A DNA stretch of 64,000 nt, from the NCBI GenBank assembly GCA_934667425.1, contig CAKULV010000009.1:1-64000 (forward strand), read 5' to 3'. A model generated the notes under the pieces. It saw only the letters and a program-made list of their open reading frames with translations, had not been told where the DNA came from and made no database searches. This DNA is from an uncultured Kiritimatiellota bacterium (GTDB taxonomy: Bacteria; Verrucomicrobiota; Kiritimatiellia; RFP12; UBA1067). Of this stretch, positions 26,340-35,555 are shown piece after piece. The position numbers were made by a program, and so were the translations under genes. Positions within the stretch are counted from its first letter, which is position 1, and every line of letters starts with the position of its first letter.

Positions 26340-28094
26340 TCATCGGCCGGAAGCCTGCGGACGGATCACCTTCACCCCATCGGGGGCGTTCACCTTCACA
26401 TCCAGCGATCCGTCAGACCGCTTGTCGATGCGCACAAGTATCCGCTTTCCGCCGGGCATGGCCATGGCACCCTCCGCCCAATCGAGGTCGCCAAGGGACG
26501 GATTCACCTCTACGGTCTTGCAACCGACATCAAGCGGACGGATTCCGAGCACATGGTTTATGCACCATGATGCCGGACCGGCGCTCCATCCGTGGCAAAG
26601 GGAATGGCGGAATCCCTTGTAGCAGAACTCGCCATAGTCCCCGTGTATGTCCTTCTTCCCCGGCACAGGCGCCTCGTCGACGCGGAATGCGTTGTTTGTC
26701 CACGAGATGTTGAAGTCCTCCCAGAAGCTCGTGGCCCCCATGTCGAGCATCGCGCCCCAGTAGTCGCGAACGGTGTCGAGCGCGCGCTGGTGTTCGCCTG
26801 CCGCGCTCATCGCCTCGATCATGTAGTAGCCATAGAACGAGGACACGCCCGAATGCCCTCCCGCCCCAAGGGTCGAAGCGTACATCTCCCTTGGGGTCCG
26901 TAGGCCTGAAAGCGCAAGCAGGGCTGCGGCCGACTTTGCCCCGTGCGGATCGGGACGCAGGCGGGAGAGCCTGTCCGCCATGCCGCGAGCCTTGTCCGCA
27001 AGGCCTTCGCGACCGAGGGCATCCGCAAGGAACGCTGTTTCACGGGCGGCAATGAGCGCCAGGCCCTGGGTGCCGGCGACCTGTCCCTTCCCGTTATGCT
27101 TTGTCGGCCAGTCGAGGAATTCACCGGCGCGCCACTCCCCGGCATCGGTCATGCCGGAAAGCACATGCCCAAACGTCTTCTCGAGGTAATCGGCGTGTTT
27201 CTCGAGGTACTGCCTGTCCCCAGTGAACCGATACCATTCGGCGAGGTTCCGTATCCACCAGAGCGTGTATGTGGCGATCGTGTTCATCCACTTGTCGGGA
27301 GGCGTGACGGAAGCCAGGTAGTCCAGGGAATCCGCAAGGATCTGCGCATCGCCGAACACGTTCAGTATGGCCATCGTCTCCGGATGCAGATCCCCGACCC
27401 ACACGAGCCTGTCGCGCTTGATGCCGTCCCACAGGTATTCCTGGCAGCAAAGGTGGACAGTCCTCACCGCAGTCTCAAAGATGCGGTCAAGGCGCTCGTC
27501 GGACGATCTGAAGCCGCCAAGGCGGGGCATTGGACGCATAAGGGAAATCGCGCGCACGAATTCAAGGCCCACCTCTCCCTCTGTCGCAAGATCCAGCCGC
27601 ACGAACCGGAATCCCGTATTGCCAACCTCTATCGATCCAAAGCTCGGGACCTCAAGCTCGAAGTCTCGCAACGCATGGTCGTTGGTGGCGTTCTTGGCGT
27701 CGCCGACGCTGCTCATCGCCTCCGCCACCGACTCTCCGAAACGTATGCGGAGTTTCTTCCCTATCCTGTCAGACGCCGGACTCATCCCGATCTGGATGCC
27801 GCCGTGCAACTCGCGCCCAAAGTCGAGGACAACCCCCGGACGATCTCCATTGTTGACGAGCCTGGTGCCGACAGACCTTCCGAAATACGTTTCGCACACC
27901 TGCCCGTGCTTGCGGTCAAGGAGCCGTTCGATGTTCTCCGTTGAACTGGCCGCCTTCCCGCCAGACATCCGGGACGGCGTGTTCCACACGACGCGCTTCG
28001 GGTATACGAATGTGCGCGTACGCGCGTCTGGTGCATCATCCTGCGCAGATGCCGAGGCCATCAGCGCGGCAAAACAAATGGATAGGAACTTCAT
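26340..28094 (-). CDS. GH78-type alpha-L-rhamnosidase, secreted
   Basis: 584 aa with signal peptide MKFLSICFAALMASASA. An N-terminal beta-sandwich region (~30-190) precedes an (alpha/alpha)6 barrel containing WDGIKRDRLVWVGDLHPE, matching the D-x-x-x-R-D-R-x-x-W-x-GD of GH78, and later WWIRNLAEWYRFTGDRQYL and FWEDFNISW. The C-terminal beta domain carries HGWSAGPASWCINHVLG, another GH78 landmark. It should release alpha-linked rhamnose from rhamnogalacturonan. It is shorter than many GH78 enzymes because fewer accessory sandwich domains are present. A near-leaderless promoter lies at 28104-28112. Confidence 0.88.
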   Translation of the reverse strand: MKFLSICFAALMASASAQDDAPDARTRTFVYPKRVVWNTPSRMSGGKAASSTENIERLLDRKHGQVCETYFGRSVGTRLVNNGDRPGVVLDFGRELHGGIQIGMSPASDRIGKKLRIRFGESVAEAMSSVGDAKNATNDHALRDFELEVPSFGSIEVGNTGFRFVRLDLATEGEVGLEFVRAISLMRPMPRLGGFRSSDERLDRIFETAVRTVHLCCQEYLWDGIKRDRLVWVGDLHPETMAILNVFGDAQILADSLDYLASVTPPDKWMNTIATYTLWWIRNLAEWYRFTGDRQYLEKHADYLEKTFGHVLSGMTDAGEWRAGEFLDWPTKHNGKGQVAGTQGLALIAARETAFLADALGREGLADKARGMADRLSRLRPDPHGAKSAAALLALSGLRTPREMYASTLGAGGHSGVSSFYGYYMIEAMSAAGEHQRALDTVRDYWGAMLDMGATSFWEDFNISWTNNAFRVDEAPVPGKKDIHGDYGEFCYKGFRHSLCHGWSAGPASWCINHVLGIRPLDVGCKTVEVNPSLGDLDWAEGAMAMPGGKRILVRIDKRSDGSLDVKVNAPDGVKVIRPQASGR

Positions 28095-28103
28095 ATGATG
28101 CGC

Positions 28104-28112
28104 ATTCTACCA
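28104..28112 (-). promoter_or_regulatory. Extended -10 promoter of the GH78 gene
   Basis: TGGTAGAAT on the minus strand, nine bases before the ATG; predicted leader about 3 nt. Confidence 0.55.
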
Positions 28113-28155
28113 TAAAGGCCCGTATCGCGGGCGGGAATATCGCGGGACGTCAGTC

Positions 28156-30543
28156 CTATCGTCGCACCAGCTCGTAGTTCATCGTCGCGTCGGCAGGATC
28201 GCGGGCAACGTCGGCCGTGAAGCAGAGGCGGCCATCCTGCAGATGGCTCGGCACAACGCCTCGGCGGTTCCCGGCACAGTCGAGCGCGTACACGGTCCAC
28301 TCCCCTGCCGCAAGCGACAGGTTCAGGTCCGCACGGCCCTTGCGCATCAGGTGAGGCATCTGTCCCCAGCGCAGAAGCACGGTGCGTGAATCGTCCGCGA
28401 ACGCAGCGCCCGAATTCTGCACGTCGGTCTGATGGCACAGGAGGATGCGTCCCGATGCGGCAAGCGGATTGCCGTCAAGCGAACTCGCCCACACCGTCGC
28501 CGGCGCCCCAATGACGTTGGCCTCGAGGCACCCGGCGCGGATCTTCCCGGATTCGGCGAACACGCCGCACGTCCTCCCCGTTTCGATTCGCAGGGAACCT
28601 GTCGCGGGATCGATCTTCAGCGCGTCAGCGTCGCCGACATCGAGGTCTCCGCGCAGGAACAGGCATAGCGATGCGCGTTCGCCCGCGAGCGAGAGCGGAT
28701 CTCCGCTCATGTCGAAGTATGTCATGGGCTTCGGACCGTACACGCCCTTGATGCCGTGGCTCCACGCGAAGCGCCAAAGCCCGTCAATATCCTCACGGGC
28801 GGCGAGCGCACCCGTCTCGATGCCGCCGAGGCTGCGGTATGCGCCCGGACCGGAGAAGTTGTACTCCGTGATCACGAACGGCATAGCCTTCCCCATGCGG
28901 CGGCGGTTGCCGAGCGCCCAGAAGAGACCGTGCCTGTCGCGCTTCAGCGGATTGGTGTTCTGCAGTTCGCTCGGCAGGCTCCACTTCTGCTCGAGGAAGT
29001 GCGGGTGGTCAACGTAGAAGTGCTCGTCCGCGTAGTCGTACTCGTTGGCGCGCACCTCGTCAAATTCCTCCGGATATGCGTAGTTGTTCATGTTGGTGAG
29101 CAGGATGCGGCTCTTCATCTCGTCCCGCACCCACCGCGTCATGCGCCTCGCGAAGTCGCGTTCGTTCGCCAGGGTAAGCTCCTTGCGGCTGTTGCCCTCG
29201 TTGACGAGCGAGTAGAGAGGCATTGCCGGCTCGTCGGCATACCTGCGTCCGGTGTGCGTATTCACGTGCGAGAGGAAGTTCTTCGCGTAGTTCAGGAAGT
29301 TGGAGAACGCACCCTCGTGCGTCTCCACAAGCGTCTTGAACTCGCGCATGCTAGCAAACCCCGGCTTGTCGATCCCCATGTCCCGGTATGCCACCCTGCG
29401 CGAAACGTAGAGGTCGGTCGTCATGTACACGCCATGCTTGATGCATGCGGCGACCATCGCGTCGAACCTCGACATCCTTTCCGGCTTGAGTTCCCCCCGG
29501 CTGTCGGCCAGCCCGCCGTCGTGGTGGTGGAACCTCACCGCATTGTATCCGATGCGGGCGAGGTTCGCCACGTATCGGTCGGCATCCTTCGCTGGCGGAT
29601 AGTTTGATTCGCCGACGAAATTCACGCCGTAGAAGCGCTGCTTCACGCCAGGCAGGCTCTCGAACTCGAAATGCCCGTTGCGGACGACAAGCCATCCGTG
29701 CTTCCCGGCCGGCGCATCGTGCGGAACGACCTGCGAGAAATCCAGGGCAGACCCAGGCGCCGGGTCGTTCATCGCCTTGATGCGCGTCCATTCGCTCCCC
29801 TCTTCGATCACGTATTCGCCGGCGCAATACTCCACCGGCCCAGGCGTTTTCAGGTTGAAGTCCATAGAGAAGGCGTCCCCCCGGACGAGATCCGGCACGC
29901 TCCCCTTGCCTTCGAACGACACGCGGAGAGTGAACACGTCGATGTCGCTGCTCTTCCATTCGCGGTTGTCCTGAAGGTAGCATTTCATCGGCTTGGGGAA
30001 ACGGAACGCAAGCGTCTGCACGCCATCCTTGTCGATGAGCGCGACCTCTCGCACCTTCTCGCGGAAGACCCCGATGCGGCCCTTCCTGTACTCCACGGGG
30101 AAAGGCTTTTCCATCCGGCCGTCCAGCACGGCCTTGCCGCCCGCGTAGCGCGAAACGGGGATGCGGGCGCAAACCACGGATCCGATCTGCCTTACGTTCG
30201 TCACGACCGTCTCGATCGAGACGGACACGTCGAGGGAACCGTCCGGGGCGACCTTCGCCGACGTGCTGCCGATGAAGTTCGTGCCGTTGTTGGGGTCGCC
30301 GTAGTTCCACTTCTCCGCAATCCGCCAGCGGCGCGAACCATCCGCCTCGGGACGGTAGCCGCCGTATGGCGTGCGCGATATCCAGCCGGGATAGAAGACT
30401 GTCGGCACGATCCTCACCTCCGCCTCCGGGACAAGTATGCGCCCCATCGGAGCAAGGCGCACCACGTCCGCCATCGACGGCGAGGGCGCCGTCGCTACGA
30501 AAGCGCAGCACAGCGTCAATAGCATGCGATTCATCTGCTTCAT
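28156..30543 (-). CDS. Secreted clan GH-A (GH5-like) glycoside hydrolase
   Basis: 795 aa. Residues 1-25 form the signal peptide, part of which (V16-M24, VATAPSPSM) is encoded by the palindromic repeat. A beta-rich N-terminal part (~30-300) comes first. The barrel from ~300 (FYGVNFVGESNYP, NAVRFHHHDGG) carries LYSLVNEGNS (acid/base E449) and FVITEYNFSG (nucleophile E560), the usual clan GH-A pair, with H508 in ADEHFY. A C-terminal beta domain ends in ATMNYELVRR. Substrate unknown; GH5 or a close unclassified GH-A family. M4 and M7 are alternative starts, all leaving a signal peptide. Confidence 0.75.
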   Translation of the reverse strand: MKQMNRMLLTLCCAFVATAPSPSMADVVRLAPMGRILVPEAEVRIVPTVFYPGWISRTPYGGYRPEADGSRRWRIAEKWNYGDPNNGTNFIGSTSAKVAPDGSLDVSVSIETVVTNVRQIGSVVCARIPVSRYAGGKAVLDGRMEKPFPVEYRKGRIGVFREKVREVALIDKDGVQTLAFRFPKPMKCYLQDNREWKSSDIDVFTLRVSFEGKGSVPDLVRGDAFSMDFNLKTPGPVEYCAGEYVIEEGSEWTRIKAMNDPAPGSALDFSQVVPHDAPAGKHGWLVVRNGHFEFESLPGVKQRFYGVNFVGESNYPPAKDADRYVANLARIGYNAVRFHHHDGGLADSRGELKPERMSRFDAMVAACIKHGVYMTTDLYVSRRVAYRDMGIDKPGFASMREFKTLVETHEGAFSNFLNYAKNFLSHVNTHTGRRYADEPAMPLYSLVNEGNSRKELTLANERDFARRMTRWVRDEMKSRILLTNMNNYAYPEEFDEVRANEYDYADEHFYVDHPHFLEQKWSLPSELQNTNPLKRDRHGLFWALGNRRRMGKAMPFVITEYNFSGPGAYRSLGGIETGALAAREDIDGLWRFAWSHGIKGVYGPKPMTYFDMSGDPLSLAGERASLCLFLRGDLDVGDADALKIDPATGSLRIETGRTCGVFAESGKIRAGCLEANVIGAPATVWASSLDGNPLAASGRILLCHQTDVQNSGAAFADDSRTVLLRWGQMPHLMRKGRADLNLSLAAGEWTVYALDCAGNRRGVVPSHLQDGRLCFTADVARDPADATMNYELVRR
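30471..30498 (-). repeat. Palindrome unit embedded in signal-peptide codons
   Basis: The minus strand carries a unit of the same palindrome as the nearby array (stem GCGACGGCG / CGCCGTCG, loop CCCT). Its first 24 bases are identical to array units 4 and 7. It is read in frame as signal-peptide residues 16-25. Confidence 0.85.
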
Positions 30544-30580
30544 CCTTTCACTTCAAAAATCCAATCCATCTCGTCCACCC

Positions 30581-30935
30581 GTGGCGACGGCGCCCTCGCC
30601 GTCGCGCCCCGTCCCCATCCGCTCCACCCGTGGCGACGGCGCCCCCGCCGTCGCGCCCCGTCCCCAGCCTCTCCTCCGTGGCGACGGCGCCCCCGCCGTC
30701 GCGCCGTCCCCAGCCTCTCCGCCGTAGCGACGGCGCCCTCGCCGTCGTGCCGTCCCCAGCCTCTCCACCCGTGGCGACGGCGCCCTCGCCGTCGCGCCGT
30801 CCCCATCCGCTCCTCCGTGGCGACGGCGCCCCGCCGTCGTGCCGTCCCCATCCGCTCCTCCGTAGCGACGGCGCCCTCGCCGTCGTGCCATCCCCAGCCC
30901 CTCCTCCGTAGCGACGGCGCCCCGCCGTCGCGCCT
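30581..30935. repeat. Tandem array of eight palindromic units
   Basis: Eight copies of GTRGCGACGGCGCCC-type palindromes begin at 30581, 30630, 30678, 30724, 30771, 30817, 30862 and 30908, with a 45-49 bp period. Each stem is GCGACGGCG with CGCCGTCG and the loop varies (CCCT, CCCC or CCC). The spacers are nearly identical (CCGTCCCCAGCCTCTCC or CCGTCCCCATCCGCTCC). The whole 30544-30955 gap between the PATR gene stop and the GH-A gene start is this array plus short flanks. It contains no gene. Confidence 0.95.
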
Positions 30936-30955
30936 CGCACAGCCAAAGCCACACT

Positions 30956-33900
30956 TCAGCGGACAACAATGGCCGTGCCGCGCCGCGCCTTCAGAGCGAG
31001 CGTCTTGCCGTCGTCAAGAAGGCGCAGGAGCCAGTTTGCGCTGGAAAGCTCCGGCAATGCTCCGCCAAAGCCGTCCGCTGCGGTCGCAAGCACGTATGGA
31101 GCCTTTTCCCGGTCAAGGTCATCCAGATTCTCAACCGTGACCTCGGCCCCGTCCCCAAAGACGAAGCGTCCGTTGATGGCGACCGGATCTGCCGCCGCCG
31201 CTACGCGCAGTTCACCCGTGAGGGTGTAGACGCCCCCAAGCAGATCAAGCGTCGTGCCGGACGCCATGCGGAGCGTGGCGAAAGTCGGCATCGTTGACCC
31301 GTCATATGGGTTCACGGTAGCGAGGCATCCGTCGCCAGAGTCCTTCAATGGCACGTAGACGCCTACGTCCGTTGAATTCCGTCCCTGCGGATCGTATGCA
31401 AGGCCGACCACGTCCTTCCGGCTCGCACCTCCGTTGCCACCGGCGTTCCAGAGCTGGAGCAGGAACTTGTGCGCTCCCGGCGACAGCGTGACGGACATCC
31501 GGCGAAGCTCTCCCCATGTGGTGGAACCTTCCTTCTTGAGCTCTACCCCATCCACGAAGATGTTCAGTACGTCGTCAAAGGCAAATGCGAAAGTCCAAGT
31601 GCAGTCCTCCGTCCCGCGGTTCCATATGTATCCCGAATACGAGACGTAGTGGTACGGCTGGAAATATCCGCCTGACACGCACGGTTCGTATGCATGGGAT
31701 GGCTCAAGGTCGACCCCGCCATCCGTAAGCGCAACCTTATGGCTGTATTCCGTGGTGGCCTCGCCTTCGGCGTACTTGCGTTCGCCCCACAGGAACCCCG
31801 GCTTGAGGGCAGGCAGCTGAAGGGTGCCGCCCTGCACGTCAACCATTCCCGAAACGGACACAGGGGCATTGAGGAGGAACGTGCCGTCGCCTGTCTTGAC
31901 GAGCGACGCCATCGTACCGCCAACATTCTCGACGGCCCCGGACGTCGCAGTCACCGCGCCGAAGTCGCGGGCAAATCCGCCGAAATCGATTGCGCCGCCG
32001 GCGACCTCTATCTGGGAGCCGGCGGGTATGGCATTCTCGTGGACAACCTTCAGGGTGCCGCCCTCCACGCGTGTGGCGCCGCCGTACGTGTTCGCGGCCT
32101 TCAGCGACAAGGTGCCGTCTCCCAGTTTCACAAGACCGCCCGAAGCCTGCTTATCGTCCGTCAGCGTCACGGTGAGCGGCACGTCGTTCGTGTATCCGCC
32201 ACGGGTGAGGAGCGCGTTCATCGTGGTGTAGCCAAAGCCCGGCGATGTGACGGTGAAGCCCGTGACGCGGTTGTTCACGGAATCGAATTCGGCGACGGCT
32301 GACGCCCCCTCGCCATCGCCACTGATCTCGACCATAGGTGCGCCAACCCACGTGCCGTCCGCATACTCCGACCCTTCCGGGAACGCAAGCGACTTGAGGC
32401 CGCGTCCTGCCGGCGCATTGATCGGATGGTCGAGATTAACGTTGAGTCCAGACGTATCGAACTTCGCGCCGCCGGCGAACGCCGTCAGGGTAAGACGTTC
32501 AGGATCGCCGAAGAAGAAGCTCTCCGCCTTGTACGCGGCATAGTCCTTCTTCTTTGACCCGTGCCGATACTTGAGGATGCCGCCATCGAGGTTGACCCAC
32601 GCCTTGTTCCCGTCGATTGCCTTGTTTTCGCCAACTCCCACGATCGTCTGCGCCTCGTTCGTCACGAGCTGTACCCAGTACGTCTCCAGGGAGCCGCCCG
32701 TGCGCAGGTTGAGGATCGTCTTCGCATTCGGCGCGGCCGCCATGTCAAGCCCGCAGTCGAGCTTCGCCTTGCCGCCCGCGAACGTAATCACATCCTCGTT
32801 CGCCCCGTACGAAAAGCCCTCGTACAGCGTCTTGCCTGATGTGATCCCTTCCCAGCTCTCTAATGCGCCGCCTGTCTGGTAGAATACGCTCTTTGCGCAG
32901 GCTGCCTTGCCTGAATGCATCCCGAACGTGATCGCCGAATTCTTAGACAGCACTTTCCCTCCCCTCACGTACCAGACCCCTCTTCCGTAACTCCCGCCGC
33001 CAGGCATGAACTGTCCAAGGATCATGAGACTGCCGCCCTGGTTCTCCATGTAGCCGCTTCCGCCATTGCCGATATAGTTGTAGACGTACCTTGGATACGC
33101 AGTAGTTCCACCAGTGGAAAACACGGTCAGATCTCCACCGCGCTGTATTACCGAACCATGGCAAGTCCTCTTGATGCTGTTGGGGCCGGTGACGACGCCA
33201 ACCTGCAGCAATCCCGTAACGCACGCGCCTTCGCCTATCTCCAACACGCCCCGGCCTCCGCCCCATGTCGGGATCTCGGCAGACTCAACCGTTGCCTTGC
33301 GGGCCGGCCCTACGCAGATTACGCCGTCAAGCTTGCTCGCCTCGTTCGTGCCCCTCCCGGTCCAGTTCGTCGTGACGAGGGTGTCCGTTATTCGGAGTTT
33401 CGCGACTGCCGGGTACTGCGCCCCTACGTCAAGCCTGTTCGTCCCGAACTCGACCTGTCCGGCGGACGCCCAATCCAGCGTGGAATCGCCAGTCACCAGC
33501 ACGTCCGTGAAGGAGTGCTTCCTGTCCGCACCCGTCATCTTCACGTAGCCCTCGCGCTGGTAGTACTTTACGTCGTCCTGGTTGCCTGTAAGCGCGATCG
33601 CGCCTGTGCCTCCGACGGAGAGGCTGCGCCAGCCGCCGTTCCAGTCCGCATCCACGGCAAGCGGTTCAGCCGCATCGCCATCAAGCGGAGAGAGAAGTAT
33701 CTGAAGGTATTGGTTTTCCATGTGCGAGCAAAGTGCATCCCACGCCGCCACCCGTGCGCTGGCGTCATCGGACGAAGACATGAGGACGTGCAGCCTCATC
33801 CCGTCGGAGTTTGACGCAACGTTTCCCCTTACATCGACAGGCCCGCCGAACGACCAGCACTTGTTGGCGCCGCCTATGATCCTGCAGCCGTTCTCCGTAA

Positions 33901-34819
33901 TCGTGACAGGCCCGTCGATCCGTGCCGCCGCCGTTTCGGGGGTTCCGCCGGACGCCGCCATCTGTTCGCTCAAAGTGCCGCCATCCAGCACAACGCCCCA
34001 CGCGAGCGCAGGCGCGAACCTCTGTGAAGACAGGGTAGCGCCTTTACGGACGGTGATGGCATTCTCGGAAGATCCGCCCATGATGACGTTTTGTCCCTCA
34101 AGGTAAAGGAATGCCGCAGTCCCCATGTTCGTCACGGTGATGTTTCCGGGGTTTTCAACCGTCACGCCAAGCATGCCGAATCCGCAAGCGATCTCAAGAT
34201 TGTGGCCTTTCATGTCCAGCTTGCCCTGCCCCCCGCGAATGTCCCACCGGCGGAACACCCAATTGCCATTGGAGTTCTGATAGGCGACGCCTCCAAAGCG
34301 CGTATCGCCCGTCAGCGTGACGTTCTCGAACACCGCCCGCCACTGATCCTTTACGGTGCCGACATGGCGGAGCGCGCCCTCGCCGTTCATGCCCGTGCCG
34401 CATACGGATATGGCCCGCTTGCCGAAACGCAGATCCTCCGCGTCCGCGCCGAACTCCAGGGTCGCACCGTCCGACACAACGACAGCGCCTCTGTCGGCGT
34501 CGCCGAGCGCATTGGCGGCAAGACAGCGCAGATACCCGCCCTCAACGCGAATCGATCCCTTGTATCCGGCAAGAGACCTGCCGATGATGAAGCGGCCTTC
34601 GCCACGCTTGACGACATCCTCGCCCGAAGCGATGATCGCATTGGCCTCCTCGTCTGTCAACGTGCGGTCAACGCCGGCGTCTACAGTCACCTCCAGGGCC
34701 GAGGCCCCGCATGCGGCCATGCAGGCGAACGCAACGGACAGCGCAAGCCGCCCCCAAAGCGAACGCTCGATTCCGCCACTCAACGCACGCCTCTCCGTTT
34801 TTGTCCATTTTCCACTCAT
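30956..34819 (-). CDS. Secreted autotransporter-repeat (PATR) surface protein
   Basis: 1287 aa with a long signal region (LWGRLALSVAFACMAACGASA). Most of the chain is a predicted beta-helix rich in Gly, Thr and Val. Two clear autotransporter-associated beta-strand repeats lie at ~894-925 (VKLGDGTLSLKAANTYGGAT) and ~972-1002 (VKTGDGTFLLNAPVSVSG). A PA14-like module (~1057-1132; DDVLNIFVDGVELKKEG, SPGAHKFLLQLWNAGG) follows. There is no C-terminal beta-barrel translocator and no PEP-CTERM or LPXTG anchor, so the export and anchoring route is unknown. Start has GGAGG 7 nt upstream. Function unknown; adhesion or polysaccharide binding is a guess. Confidence 0.75.
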   Translation of the reverse strand: MSGKWTKTERRALSGGIERSLWGRLALSVAFACMAACGASALEVTVDAGVDRTLTDEEANAIIASGEDVVKRGEGRFIIGRSLAGYKGSIRVEGGYLRCLAANALGDADRGAVVVSDGATLEFGADAEDLRFGKRAISVCGTGMNGEGALRHVGTVKDQWRAVFENVTLTGDTRFGGVAYQNSNGNWVFRRWDIRGGQGKLDMKGHNLEIACGFGMLGVTVENPGNITVTNMGTAAFLYLEGQNVIMGGSSENAITVRKGATLSSQRFAPALAWGVVLDGGTLSEQMAASGGTPETAAARIDGPVTITENGCRIIGGANKCWSFGGPVDVRGNVASNSDGMRLHVLMSSSDDASARVAAWDALCSHMENQYLQILLSPLDGDAAEPLAVDADWNGGWRSLSVGGTGAIALTGNQDDVKYYQREGYVKMTGADRKHSFTDVLVTGDSTLDWASAGQVEFGTNRLDVGAQYPAVAKLRITDTLVTTNWTGRGTNEASKLDGVICVGPARKATVESAEIPTWGGGRGVLEIGEGACVTGLLQVGVVTGPNSIKRTCHGSVIQRGGDLTVFSTGGTTAYPRYVYNYIGNGGSGYMENQGGSLMILGQFMPGGGSYGRGVWYVRGGKVLSKNSAITFGMHSGKAACAKSVFYQTGGALESWEGITSGKTLYEGFSYGANEDVITFAGGKAKLDCGLDMAAAPNAKTILNLRTGGSLETYWVQLVTNEAQTIVGVGENKAIDGNKAWVNLDGGILKYRHGSKKKDYAAYKAESFFFGDPERLTLTAFAGGAKFDTSGLNVNLDHPINAPAGRGLKSLAFPEGSEYADGTWVGAPMVEISGDGEGASAVAEFDSVNNRVTGFTVTSPGFGYTTMNALLTRGGYTNDVPLTVTLTDDKQASGGLVKLGDGTLSLKAANTYGGATRVEGGTLKVVHENAIPAGSQIEVAGGAIDFGGFARDFGAVTATSGAVENVGGTMASLVKTGDGTFLLNAPVSVSGMVDVQGGTLQLPALKPGFLWGERKYAEGEATTEYSHKVALTDGGVDLEPSHAYEPCVSGGYFQPYHYVSYSGYIWNRGTEDCTWTFAFAFDDVLNIFVDGVELKKEGSTTWGELRRMSVTLSPGAHKFLLQLWNAGGNGGASRKDVVGLAYDPQGRNSTDVGVYVPLKDSGDGCLATVNPYDGSTMPTFATLRMASGTTLDLLGGVYTLTGELRVAAAADPVAINGRFVFGDGAEVTVENLDDLDREKAPYVLATAADGFGGALPELSSANWLLRLLDDGKTLALKARRGTAIVVR

Positions 34820-34854
34820 GGCAAGCCCTCCATTCCCTCAAAAAACATTAACGT

Positions 34855-34882
34855 ATGATATATGGTTTTCTTTTTGTGTCAA
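34855..34882 (-). promoter_or_regulatory. Sigma70-type promoter of the PATR gene
   Basis: TTGACA (34877-34882), a 16-bp spacer and TATCAT (34855-34860). Predicted start near 34848 with a ~28-nt leader containing GGAGG. The rest of the 34820-34988 gap is AT-rich with no other recognised feature. Confidence 0.6.
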
Positions 34883-34988
34883 CACCAAGTTCTTGCCGAT
34901 ACGCAAATGGTGCTTACGGAGTTTGGGGAATATCCCAACTGCCGTTTTTAGATGCAATTGCAAAACCTTCGCGATTAGGTAAAACCGC

Positions 34989-35555
34989 TCAAGACAACCG
35001 TTCAAGGGCCTTTGACGACGCTTCCGCGATTGCCCCGAACAGCGATCTTCCGTGCGCATCCATGGCGACCACGCACGGGAACGCCTCCATGCGGAACGCC
35101 CAGCACGCCTCAGCCGCGCCCCATTCCTCAAGGAAATGCACTCCGCACACATCCTTCACGCAGTCCGCAGTAAGCGCCGCCGCGCCGCCGACCGCCTGGA
35201 GATACACGCAGCCATACTTTTCGCAGGCGGCGAGGGTCGCCCCGTCCATGCCGCCCTTCCCGATTATGAGGCGCACCCCGCTTTCGCGTATGAAGTCCGG
35301 CTCGTACGGGTTCTCCCGCACGCTCGTGGTCGGGCCCGCCGCCACCACCTTCCATTTGCCGCCCTTCTCGACGACAACGGGGCCGCAATGGAACAGCGCG
35401 CCATTCCTGAAATCAACCGGGATCCGCCCCCCATCCGCGAAATGCTTGTGGAACCTGTCGCGCCCCGTGTATACAACGCCGGACACCAGCACCGTATCCC
35501 CGGCGACGAGTCCGCGCACATCCTTTTCCGTGAACGGATAAGCAAGCCTCTTCAC
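34989..35555 (-). CDS. Class I fumarate hydratase, beta subunit
   Basis: 188 aa C-terminal half of a two-subunit iron-sulfur fumarase (or the related L-tartrate dehydratase). Typical motifs are LVSGVVYTGRDRFHKHF, LFHCGPVV, AAGPTTSVRENPYEPDFI and LIIGKGGMDGATLAACEKYG. The GTG at 35555 overlaps the alpha-subunit stop (GTGA) and has GGGAGG 7 nt upstream, which decides the start over the longer frame. Interconverts fumarate and malate with the alpha subunit. Confidence 0.9.
   Translation of the reverse strand: MKRLAYPFTEKDVRGLVAGDTVLVSGVVYTGRDRFHKHFADGGRIPVDFRNGALFHCGPVVVEKGGKWKVVAAGPTTSVRENPYEPDFIRESGVRLIIGKGGMDGATLAACEKYGCVYLQAVGGAAALTADCVKDVCGVHFLEEWGAAEACWAFRMEAFPCVVAMDAHGRSLFGAIAEASSKALERLS

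Noticed and set aside
30581..30935. CRISPR array
   Set aside because: The repeat length and spacing look CRISPR-like, but the spacers are nearly the same sequence and the repeat itself varies. No cas genes are nearby.
30366..30969. Pro/Ala/Arg-rich proteins encoded across the hairpin array
   Set aside because: Long frames exist on both strands and in several phases only because the unit is GC-rich and stop-free. They have no ribosome site and merely translate the repeat.
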